NCBI GenBank assembly: GCA_024635735.1
Contig: JAGXII010000087.1
Span: forward strand, 1-11,636
Source of the DNA: Christiangramia sp.
GTDB taxonomy: Bacteria > Bacteroidota > Bacteroidia > Flavobacteriales > Flavobacteriaceae
Direction of reading: 5' to 3'
Length of the DNA stretch: 11,636 bases
The number at the start of each line of letters is the position of its first letter. Within the stretch, counting starts at the first letter, position 1. Below are positions 1 to 6,202 of this stretch, piece after piece. The notes beneath the pieces were generated by a model. That model searched no databases. It was not told the DNA's origin and saw only the letters and a program-made list of their open reading frames with translations. The position numbers and the translations under genes are program-made.

Positions 1-326
1 AAATGAAAAAAACTATAGAACTTCTCGAAAGAGACCATAAGGACGGAGAACTATACCGCCGAACACTGGTCTGCTACGATGCCTCTAAAGAAGGGGTCTT
101 TTTGGCAGGTTGCCTCTGGATGGCTCAATTTTATATTATGGCAGGAGATCTTGAAAAAGCAGAGAACATCATAACTGCAGCACTGGAATTCTCAAATGAC
201 CTGGGATTCTTTGCTGAAGAAGGCAATGTGGAAAGAAAAGAAATGCTGGGAAATTTCCCGCAGACCTTTGTACATGCTTCTTTTATTGGAGCCATCATAG
301 ACCTGAATAATGCAAAAAGAAATTAA
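1..326 (+). CDS. GH15 family glycoside hydrolase, C-terminal fragment (5' end outside window)
   Basis: Only the last ~107 residues are visible. They match the end of the (alpha/alpha)6 barrel of bacterial glycoside hydrolase family 15 (glucoamylase, trehalase and related enzymes). The visible pattern is a tryptophan-containing helix (GCLWMAQFYIMAGDLEKA, about residues 36-53), then SNDLGFFAEE (about 64-73), then LGNFPQTFVH (about 82-91) close to the C-terminus. In this family the glutamates of the 'AEE' stretch lie where the catalytic base is usually placed. The ATG at base 3 is very probably an internal methionine, because family members are around 600 residues long and homology should continue upstream. 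The exact substrate (maltooligosaccharide or trehalose) cannot be told from this piece. The gene converges on the minus-strand operon with a 36-bp gap. I see no strong terminator in that gap. Confidence 0.85.
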   Translation, partial: MKKTIELLERDHKDGELYRRTLVCYDASKEGVFLAGCLWMAQFYIMAGDLEKAENIITAALEFSNDLGFFAEEGNVERKEMLGNFPQTFVHASFIGAIIDLNNAKRN

Positions 327-362
327 TAAGGAATCCTTCCACGATAAAAACTAATAGGGGTT

Positions 363-1058
363 TTAGTTATGATCGGCATAAAATTGTTTTAACTGCCTTG
401 GTGAAATAGATAAATTATAAAGGCAAACCAAAATAACATCGATAACCAGTTGTTTGGTGGTACCGTTTTTCTCAAATCGTCGTCCCGAGGTTACCACATA
501 CTCCTTTACTTTTTTAAATTTCCCCTTTTTTCGAAGCCTTTTTTGAATTTCAATATCTTCCATAAAAGGAATGAATTTGTAACCTCCAATGGTGTCAAAT
601 ATTTCCTTTTTAATAAAAAATGCGTGATCTCCATAAGTGAAAAATTCCAGGCTAAAACGGCTGAACCAGGTATATAAATTAAGGAAACGATGAGGTTTGT
701 CAAATTTCAGCCTAAAACTGCCACCCACAGTTTCGGGTTTTTTAAATTGCCTGTGGATTAAATTAAAGGTGTTTTCGGGAAGAAAAGTATCGGCGTGTAA
801 AAAAAGTAAAATATCCCCTTCGGCTTTTTTTGACCCATAATTCATTTGTTTGGCCCTGCCTTTTTCTGCAATGAAAATTTTAATATAGGAGATTTTTTTG
901 GCGATATTTACCGTGTGATCAGTGCTTCCGCCATCAACCAAAATAATTTCAAAATTCCCCTGAAGCTTTAAACATCTTTCAAGGGTTTTTTCAATAAAAC
1001 CGGCTTCGTTCAAACAGGGAATTATAATACTTATTTTTAGGTCCTGATCCTGTACCAT
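363..1058 (-). CDS. TIGR04283-type family 2 glycosyltransferase (arsenosugar-associated family)
   Basis: This is a 231-residue GT-A fold glycosyltransferase without a signal peptide, so it should act in the cytoplasm or at the inner membrane face. The N-terminal Rossmann strand ISIIIPCLNEA (9-19) is followed by VDGGSTD (41-47), EKGRAKQMNYG (65-75), GDILLFLHADT (81-91, with the metal/nucleotide-binding acidic motif), GDHAFF (143-148), MEDIE (166-170, the likely catalytic-base region) and SGRRFEKNG (191-199). The GRAKQMN...FLHADT...SGRR[FY]E signature is that of TIGR04283, once called rSAM/selenodomain-associated transferase 2 and now annotated as an arsenosugar biosynthesis glycosyltransferase. 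Donor and acceptor are not known from sequence. It is the last gene of the minus-strand operon, and its ATG lies 22 bp inside the upstream reductase gene, which suggests translational coupling. A paralogue with the same motifs lies at 10512-11213. Confidence 0.88.
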   Translation of the reverse strand: MVQDQDLKISIIIPCLNEAGFIEKTLERCLKLQGNFEIILVDGGSTDHTVNIAKKISYIKIFIAEKGRAKQMNYGSKKAEGDILLFLHADTFLPENTFNLIHRQFKKPETVGGSFRLKFDKPHRFLNLYTWFSRFSLEFFTYGDHAFFIKKEIFDTIGGYKFIPFMEDIEIQKRLRKKGKFKKVKEYVVTSGRRFEKNGTTKQLVIDVILVCLYNLSISPRQLKQFYADHN

Positions 1059-2473
1059 TTCTTAATGATTGTTTTCATCCAGGGTTTAATTTGGGTTACC
1101 AGTCTTTCCCTAAATAAGGTTTTATGGATATTCGCAGCAGTGGGATAGGGGTAGATTTTATTCATAAAAGTATTCAATTTGATCCCCGCGATGTTGGCAA
1201 GTAAAAGTTCCTGGGTGATTTCCCCGGCATTTGGTGCGATCATACTACCCCCTAAAACTTTGGCATTTCCCAAGTTAAACCACTTTTTCTCTATAAAAAT
1301 CATTAAATATCCGTACTCATAATCATCGGTTATTGCGCGGTCATCCTCCCTGAAATTGGATTCTAAACGGAAGTATTTAATATTTTGCTTTTTTAACTGA
1401 TTTTCGTTTAAACCAAAAGTAGCTATTTCAGGATCGGTAAAAGTAACCCAAGGGAAATGTTTAAAGTCCAGCTTCTTTTTAATAGGGGAAATAAAATTAT
1501 TTATGAGGAGCATATTATGCATTTCGGCGGCGTGGGAAAACTTAAGATTATTGGCTGCATCTCCGGTTACAAAAATCCGTTTATTGGTAGTCTGGAGTTT
1601 TGCGTTAAGTACAATTTTCCCTTTTTCTGTTTTTATTCCTCCTTTTTCAAGTACCAGGGAGTCAAAGTTTAAAACGCGTCCCAGCCCCATAAAAATAGCA
1701 TCAACGGGAATAGTTTCGTTTTTCCCATTGCTCTTTTTGAGAATAGCAGATTTTCCTTCTAGCCGGGATACTTCAGCATTGAAAGAAAATTGAATTCCCT
1801 CTTCCACAAGTCTGTCTTTTAGAATGTTTGAAATTTTGGCATTTTCCTTTTTTAAAATGCGTTTTCCCCGGTCTATGATGTGCACCTTTGAACCTAATCT
1901 TGAAAAAGCCTGGCCTAATTCTATACTTACTGGACCAGCACCTATTAACACAAAATTATTTGGAATAAAGTCGATCTTAAAAATAGATTCGTTGGTAAAA
2001 ATTGGAATATCATTATTGCCTGGAATATCAATTACCTTTGGGGAAGAGCCTGTAGCAATAACAATGTTTCGTCCTTTAAATATTTGGTTATTCAATTTTA
2101 TGGAATTCTTAGAAGAAAAGGATGCCTCACCCAGAGCTATATCCAAACCTTTTTCTTTGAAGTAATCAATATTTTCATGCTCCTTTATAGCATCTTGTTT
2201 GCGTTGTATATAAGCCTTTATTTTATTAATATCTGGTTTCCCGGAAATATCCATTCCCAGAGTTTCAGAAAGTTTAGCCTGGTGAATTTGCTTGCTTAAA
2301 TGAATGAGTGCTTTACTGGGAACGCATCCGGTATTCAGGCATTCTCCACCAATACTTTTAGCATTTCGATCTATTAGTAAAACATCCATACCTAATTGCA
2401 GCATTCCCAAAGCAGCACCAAGACCACCTGAACCTGCTCCAATTACAATCAAATCATAGGTTTTATCTTTCAT
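1037..2473 (-). CDS. Mercuric-reductase-like FAD/NAD(P) disulfide oxidoreductase
   Basis: This 478-residue class I pyridine nucleotide-disulfide oxidoreductase has an FAD-binding GAGSGG (12-17), the redox-active pair in GGECLNTGCVPSK (C45 and C50), a second dinucleotide-binding site at GAGPVS (178-183), the FAD-contacting TGDAA (303-307) and a C-terminal dimerisation domain (about 340-455). It is closest in style to the mercuric-reductase-like branch. It lacks both the N-terminal heavy-metal (HMA) domain and the C-terminal vicinal cysteines of true MerA. The dihydrolipoamide-dehydrogenase HPT motif reads YPT (443-445), and the glutamate five residues after that histidine is an asparagine (N448). 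It is therefore unlikely to be a lipoamide dehydrogenase, and Hg(II) reduction is not supported. The physiological substrate is unknown and could be a disulfide or a metal(loid)-thiol compound. The gene starts inside the kinase gene (11-bp overlap), and its end overlaps the glycosyltransferase start. Confidence 0.88.
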   Translation of the reverse strand: MKDKTYDLIVIGAGSGGLGAALGMLQLGMDVLLIDRNAKSIGGECLNTGCVPSKALIHLSKQIHQAKLSETLGMDISGKPDINKIKAYIQRKQDAIKEHENIDYFKEKGLDIALGEASFSSKNSIKLNNQIFKGRNIVIATGSSPKVIDIPGNNDIPIFTNESIFKIDFIPNNFVLIGAGPVSIELGQAFSRLGSKVHIIDRGKRILKKENAKISNILKDRLVEEGIQFSFNAEVSRLEGKSAILKKSNGKNETIPVDAIFMGLGRVLNFDSLVLEKGGIKTEKGKIVLNAKLQTTNKRIFVTGDAANNLKFSHAAEMHNMLLINNFISPIKKKLDFKHFPWVTFTDPEIATFGLNENQLKKQNIKYFRLESNFREDDRAITDDYEYGYLMIFIEKKWFNLGNAKVLGGSMIAPNAGEITQELLLANIAGIKLNTFMNKIYPYPTAANIHKTLFRERLVTQIKPWMKTIIKKWYRIRT

Positions 2474-3521
2474 AAATACTTAAGTTTTTATGATGATAAA
2501 TTGCTGATGGAAGCTCAGAATAATCTGCTTTGATCAATACTTCAAATGATTCATTAAGCAGCTCTTGGCGCTTTTGTAGCGGAATAGTTAATGGTAATTG
2601 AGCTAATCCCAGTATTCGTCTAAATATCTCAACAGCGGTATATTGTTGGCGTAAGTTTTCGTCAAGAGGTGCTCTTTCTTTGTAATACTTTAGGGCCTTT
2701 TGGATAATCTCTTCAGGTTGATTGGCCATCTTGAGATGAGCAATGGTAACCCCGATTTCAAATTCCGGTTCTCCAAAAAAGCAGAATTCCGGATCTATAA
2801 TTCTAATGCCGTCTGCTGATTTTAACCAACTTCCGGGGAAATAATCGCCATGTAAAAGGCTGTTTCCCTCCTGTAAATAACGCTTCCCTAATTTTTCAAT
2901 TTTACCTTTAAGATTTTCATCGGATTTATAGGGCTCAGCTACTTTTTGCAGACCTGGCAGGACAGCATCTAAATCAAGGCCGTTTTCTTCTAAAAAAGGA
3001 TATACGAAAATATGTTTATGATTTAATTCCCGCATTTTTCGGTTAGGCAGGTTTTTCTTTGAATCCTGCCGTGTAAGATTCGTATGCAAATCGGCAGCAA
3101 AAGTTATGATTTCAGCTAATTCATCGTCATTTAAAATTTGCCCGGTTTCATACAAAAAAGTATAGTCCGTTGCTTCACCGAGGTCTTCCAGAAATAACAC
3201 ATAGTTCTTCTCATCAACTTTCAGGAGCTTCGGCATTTTACTTTTCAAATTACTATGGCCGGAAACCAGCCCGTAAAATTCTGCTTCTCTTAAAGTTCTC
3301 GTGACTGGGGCTTCTACCTGGGGATATTTCTCTACATATTCCCGACTTTGTTTTAGTATAAAGCTTCTTCTGTTGGTTTTTACGCGCAGGGTGAAATTCA
3401 TATTTCCATCACCCGGCACTTCTGTGGAGGTGATTTTTTCACCTGTTTTTAACCAGGATTGGGAGTGCAGATATTTTTCTACAGTTTCTATATTGGCTGT
3501 TAAATGAACAATACTTTTCAA
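2463..3521 (-). CDS. Methylthioribose-kinase-like phosphotransferase (APH superfamily), TTG start
   Basis: This 352-residue cytoplasmic kinase has the protein-kinase-like/APH fold. An ATP loop with GDGNMNF (37-43) precedes the lysine-bearing FILKQ (K57). The catalytic loop is HGDYFPGSW (224-232), and the metal-binding motif is IIDPEFCFFG (241-250). Known MtnK proteins have closely similar elements: EIGDGNLN near the N-terminus, HGDLHTGS with serine where aminoglycoside kinases have asparagine, and IDPEFAFYG. A pentose-1-kinase role on methylthioribose, 5-deoxyribose or a related sugar is thus more plausible than antibiotic resistance, though the substrate is not proven. The start appears to be TTG at 3519-3521, 14 bp after the nucleoside hydrolase stop. 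The next methionine (M41) lies inside the conserved ATP loop, so it cannot be the start. The position right after a nucleosidase fits phosphorylation of a released sugar. Confidence 0.8.
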   Translation of the reverse strand: MKSIVHLTANIETVEKYLHSQSWLKTGEKITSTEVPGDGNMNFTLRVKTNRRSFILKQSREYVEKYPQVEAPVTRTLREAEFYGLVSGHSNLKSKMPKLLKVDEKNYVLFLEDLGEATDYTFLYETGQILNDDELAEIITFAADLHTNLTRQDSKKNLPNRKMRELNHKHIFVYPFLEENGLDLDAVLPGLQKVAEPYKSDENLKGKIEKLGKRYLQEGNSLLHGDYFPGSWLKSADGIRIIDPEFCFFGEPEFEIGVTIAHLKMANQPEEIIQKALKYYKERAPLDENLRQQYTAVEIFRRILGLAQLPLTIPLQKRQELLNESFEVLIKADYSELPSAIYHHKNLSIYER

Positions 3522-3535
3522 AATCAGAGCTTTTT

Positions 3536-4681
3536 CTAGTTATTAATAAGACTTTTCATCAATTTGTCGTGGTAGCCATCTACCACTCCATAACAATAAG
3601 TTACCGGAAATCCATTTTCTGAATTACAAATTAAATATTGTTTGAAATTATTTTTTGGTGAATCTAATAACATATCGTTCTCGTGAATTTCTAAATTAGC
3701 ATTTAGTTCTTCTGAAATGATATCTTCAGGAGCTATAAGGTAATGACTTGCCAACACATCAAAAGGGTTAAATCCGGTTTCGCCTACTTGTTCCCATTGC
3801 TGCAGCCAGGGTTTAGATTTTTCTGCCAGCCAACTTGTAGCTGAATCTCCGTTTTTCATACTATCGAGATCTTCTGCGGTTATCCAGACTTTGTTTGATA
3901 TTTCAAAAGGGCAAAGAACAACTTTGACTCCGCTTTCAAACAGTATTCTGAAGGCATCGTTATCAAGATCAAAATTAAGGTCTGGCGCATGATGCGCTGT
4001 GGGGTTTCCTATTTCAAAATAAGAGGTGGCTATTCGTCTTCCTGCAACCAAAACAACTTCTTTAATCTGTGATTTCAGTTCGGGATAAAGTAACAGTAAG
4101 GTTCCTACATTCGTTGCGGGACCTATTGCAAGGATGGCCATTTGATCTTTTCTTAGGGCTGCTGCCATAGCTTCAACCGCTGCGTTACTCTCTACCTCCT
4201 CCAGGTGGATCTTTTCCGCGGCTCCTTTATAAACCGGGATGTCATAAGGTGCAAAATTGCTTACCATTTCATTACTAAGGCGGTAGGCATCGTCAATTCT
4301 GGTATTCCCAAAAACAGTACTTATTCCTTTAATATCAATATTCTCTGCCTTAAAAAGTTGTAAAAGGGCATATGCATCATCTACATCGCTATAACCCTCC
4401 CGATTGTATCCTTTCATACCCACCGCGAGGTCAGCATCAACCCAGATTTTCTTTTTTGAATTTTTAAAATTCGACTTTGTTAGAAACGATTTTTGATCGG
4501 GTTCCTTGTTTAAATCATCGCTTGCCAGCAACATAGCATCTGGTGTGTCGACATCCTGGTTAGTAGTAGTTTCCAATAGGGCAAGTTTAGCAGAACCAGT
4601 TTCTTTTTGTGAGTCGGAGCCATAGGCCGCTATAAAGCTGATAAGAATTATACTTAATAAAATTTTGGTTTTATAAATCAT
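3536..4681 (-). CDS. Exported inosine-uridine-type nucleoside hydrolase, lipobox-less
   Basis: This 381-residue protein has a hydrophobic N-terminal export signal (about 1-20), a ~55-residue polar linker, and an IU_nuc_hydro domain from about residue 78. The domain shows VDAD (81-84) and SDVDDAYALL (98-107), which together make the calcium/ribose-binding aspartates. They are separated by an insertion relative to the classic DxDPGxDD. ISTVFGNT (120-127), AILAIGPATNVGTLLL (182-197), LNFDLDNDA (235-243) and PFDVLASHYL (306-315, D308) follow. The family hydrolyses the N-glycosidic bond of ribonucleosides to base and sugar. Phenylalanine (F307) sits before D308, where classic enzymes carry a catalytic histidine, so base specificity is open. 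The signal peptide ends SFIAAYGSDSQ, with tyrosine where a lipoprotein would have cysteine. The enzyme should be periplasmic. It lies between SusD and the kinase, so it could act on imported nucleosides. Confidence 0.88.
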   Translation of the reverse strand: MIYKTKILLSIILISFIAAYGSDSQKETGSAKLALLETTTNQDVDTPDAMLLASDDLNKEPDQKSFLTKSNFKNSKKKIWVDADLAVGMKGYNREGYSDVDDAYALLQLFKAENIDIKGISTVFGNTRIDDAYRLSNEMVSNFAPYDIPVYKGAAEKIHLEEVESNAAVEAMAAALRKDQMAILAIGPATNVGTLLLLYPELKSQIKEVVLVAGRRIATSYFEIGNPTAHHAPDLNFDLDNDAFRILFESGVKVVLCPFEISNKVWITAEDLDSMKNGDSATSWLAEKSKPWLQQWEQVGETGFNPFDVLASHYLIAPEDIISEELNANLEIHENDMLLDSPKNNFKQYLICNSENGFPVTYCYGVVDGYHDKLMKSLINN

Positions 4682-4739
4682 AATGTGAGCAATGTTTATT
4701 TATCTTGATTTGGTTTAGCGTTCGGTCTGGTCTGTTAGA

Positions 4740-4756
4740 AAACGGTTATTCCGTTT
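4740..4756 (-). other. Short inverted repeat at the SusD stop codon
   Basis: AAACGG and CCGTTT form a perfect 6-bp stem with a 5-base loop that overlaps the stop codon of the SusD-like gene. On the transcript it is followed only by a short U-rich run, so it is weak as a terminator. The 64-bp gap that follows is the largest gap inside the operon, so the hairpin could mark a point of mRNA processing or partial attenuation between the transporter genes and the enzyme genes. Chance occurrence is quite possible. Confidence 0.2.
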
Positions 4757-6191
4757 CCCACCAGCCTTTACTGTTAATATTATCTCCGCCAATACGCTCT
4801 GCGGCTTCTTCATAATTCAATCTATTGGTTGCCTGTTCAGATTCCGGGTAAAGATACCGAACGGGAAAACGATCGTCATTTAAATTATCTGGCCCGGGTT
4901 TGAGATTTGGAATTCCGGTCCTACGTACGTTGAACCAGGCTTCGTGCCCATTATTGATAAGACTAAGCCACTTTTGTGTCAGGATCTTAGTGAGATTATC
5001 CTCGCCAAGCGCGATTGCCTCCCGGCTAAAATAGTTTATAGGCACTTCTACTTCCAAATATTCAAAATTCGCCCTAATCCCTCCCCTGTAATAAGGTTCG
5101 GGATCCTGAGAAATGTACCCCCGTTCGGCGGCTTCTGCCAGAGCAAACTGAACTTCAGCATATTGCATATACTGCCCGTTCACAGCATCAGGGATGTCAC
5201 GGAACATAGCACCAAAAAGGGATATATCGTTTAGATTAATACCTTTTGAGCTAATGGTCTCTCGACTCTGGCCGTTGGTTAAACCCTTGTATTCAGGACT
5301 GCCATCATTTACACTTTTCTGTGTGGGCTTATACAAAACTTCCACTCTGGGATCGTTCCATATCGTTAGGACCGAATCTACCGTTTTTGTCATCCGGTGT
5401 TCCTGGTACAACCCAAGCCCCGCAAGAAACATCGGCCAGTGGTTTGGAGCTGTGCTTAGGTAAGGAACCACAGCATTTTGTGAATTGGATTCAATCAATT
5501 TTCCTGAATCTGCCAGTTCTTGAATTTTGGAGTAATCGGTAAGTCGATTACTAATGCGCATCAGGTAGCGTAGACGCAAGGAATTGGCAAATCTCACCCA
5601 TTTATCCAGGTCGTTCTGAAACATTACATCTCCTTTGATGGAAGCGGTTGTATTTTCCAAGGTAGTGGCAGACCTCTCCAGGATGGCCAGAATTCCTGTT
5701 TCGGGATGGGTGTAAATATTTTCCTGGGTGTCATATTTCGGTGTGAAATTACCATCCAAGGCCTGAATAGCTTCAGTATATGGCACATCGCCCCACATAT
5801 CGGTTAACTGTGAGAAAAGGTAACTTTGTAATATATCACCCACTGCGGCATAGGCCTCATTGGATGCAGGAAGTTCCTTCAAAGATCGAATATCTGATTG
5901 TAATCTGAAAATGTTATTCCAGTAACCACTGTTCGAGCCCATTTCGTAGCGGTCTATTCTTTCAAACTCCACACTGGCTGCAAATTGGTCGAGGTAATTT
6001 GCCAGCCGGAATCCCTGATCGTAGGTGTTCATATTCGCTTCTACTGAAATGATATTGGCCAGGAGGAATTGAGGATCTACGCTTTCGGGAGAATTAGGGT
6101 TTGTATTGATCTCTTCAAAATCACTGGTGCAACCAGATAATAACAAGCTTAAAATGCTATATCCAAGAAGGATTTTTTTAATGTATTTCAT
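4746..6191 (-). CDS. SusD/RagB-type nutrient-binding outer-membrane lipoprotein
   Basis: This 481-residue surface lipoprotein would form the lid of the transporter encoded just upstream. It starts with a lipoprotein signal peptide whose lipobox is LLSGC, with acylated C21 followed by TSDFEEINTNPNSPE. That opening is typical of the SusD-like_2 group (SusD/RagB family) in Bacteroidota. Alpha-helical TPR-like segments make up most of the protein. Motifs such as the LTDMWGDVPYTEA stretch (about 132-144), the WVRFANSLRLRYLMRIS stretch (about 198-214) and the WLSLINNGHEAWFNVRRTG stretch (about 389-407) are hallmark positions of the group. The length is normal. The gene begins 11 bp after the SusC stop, so the two are co-transcribed and the products probably form a SusC-SusD complex. 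Ligand specificity cannot be read from the sequence, but nothing next to the pair is a polysaccharide-degrading enzyme, so a small ligand is more likely than a glycan. Confidence 0.93.
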   Translation of the reverse strand: MKYIKKILLGYSILSLLLSGCTSDFEEINTNPNSPESVDPQFLLANIISVEANMNTYDQGFRLANYLDQFAASVEFERIDRYEMGSNSGYWNNIFRLQSDIRSLKELPASNEAYAAVGDILQSYLFSQLTDMWGDVPYTEAIQALDGNFTPKYDTQENIYTHPETGILAILERSATTLENTTASIKGDVMFQNDLDKWVRFANSLRLRYLMRISNRLTDYSKIQELADSGKLIESNSQNAVVPYLSTAPNHWPMFLAGLGLYQEHRMTKTVDSVLTIWNDPRVEVLYKPTQKSVNDGSPEYKGLTNGQSRETISSKGINLNDISLFGAMFRDIPDAVNGQYMQYAEVQFALAEAAERGYISQDPEPYYRGGIRANFEYLEVEVPINYFSREAIALGEDNLTKILTQKWLSLINNGHEAWFNVRRTGIPNLKPGPDNLNDDRFPVRYLYPESEQATNRLNYEEAAERIGGDNINSKGWWETE

Positions 6192-6202
6192 GCTATTGCT
6201 TT

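Noticed and set aside
327..362. Possible bidirectional terminator between the GH15 gene and the glycosyltransferase gene (AACTAA/TTAGTT near 348-367)
   Set aside because: The stem is only about 6 A/T-rich pairs with no U-tract of note, and it runs into the glycosyltransferase stop codon. It is not convincing.
1457..2299. Several plus-strand open frames of 70-113 codons inside the reductase gene, and similar ones inside the SusC, SusD and glycosyltransferase genes
   Set aside because: They lie antisense to well-supported conserved genes, show no recognisable domain, and have compositions expected of shadow frames.
1037..2473. Calling the flavoprotein merA and the region a mercury-resistance operon
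   Set aside because: The HMA domain and the C-terminal cysteine pair are absent, and no merR, merT or merP is nearby.
2463..3521. Reading the kinase as an aminoglycoside resistance enzyme
   Set aside because: The HGDxxxGS and DPEFxFxG motifs follow methylthioribose kinase, and the gene sits in a metabolic operon without resistance or mobility genes.
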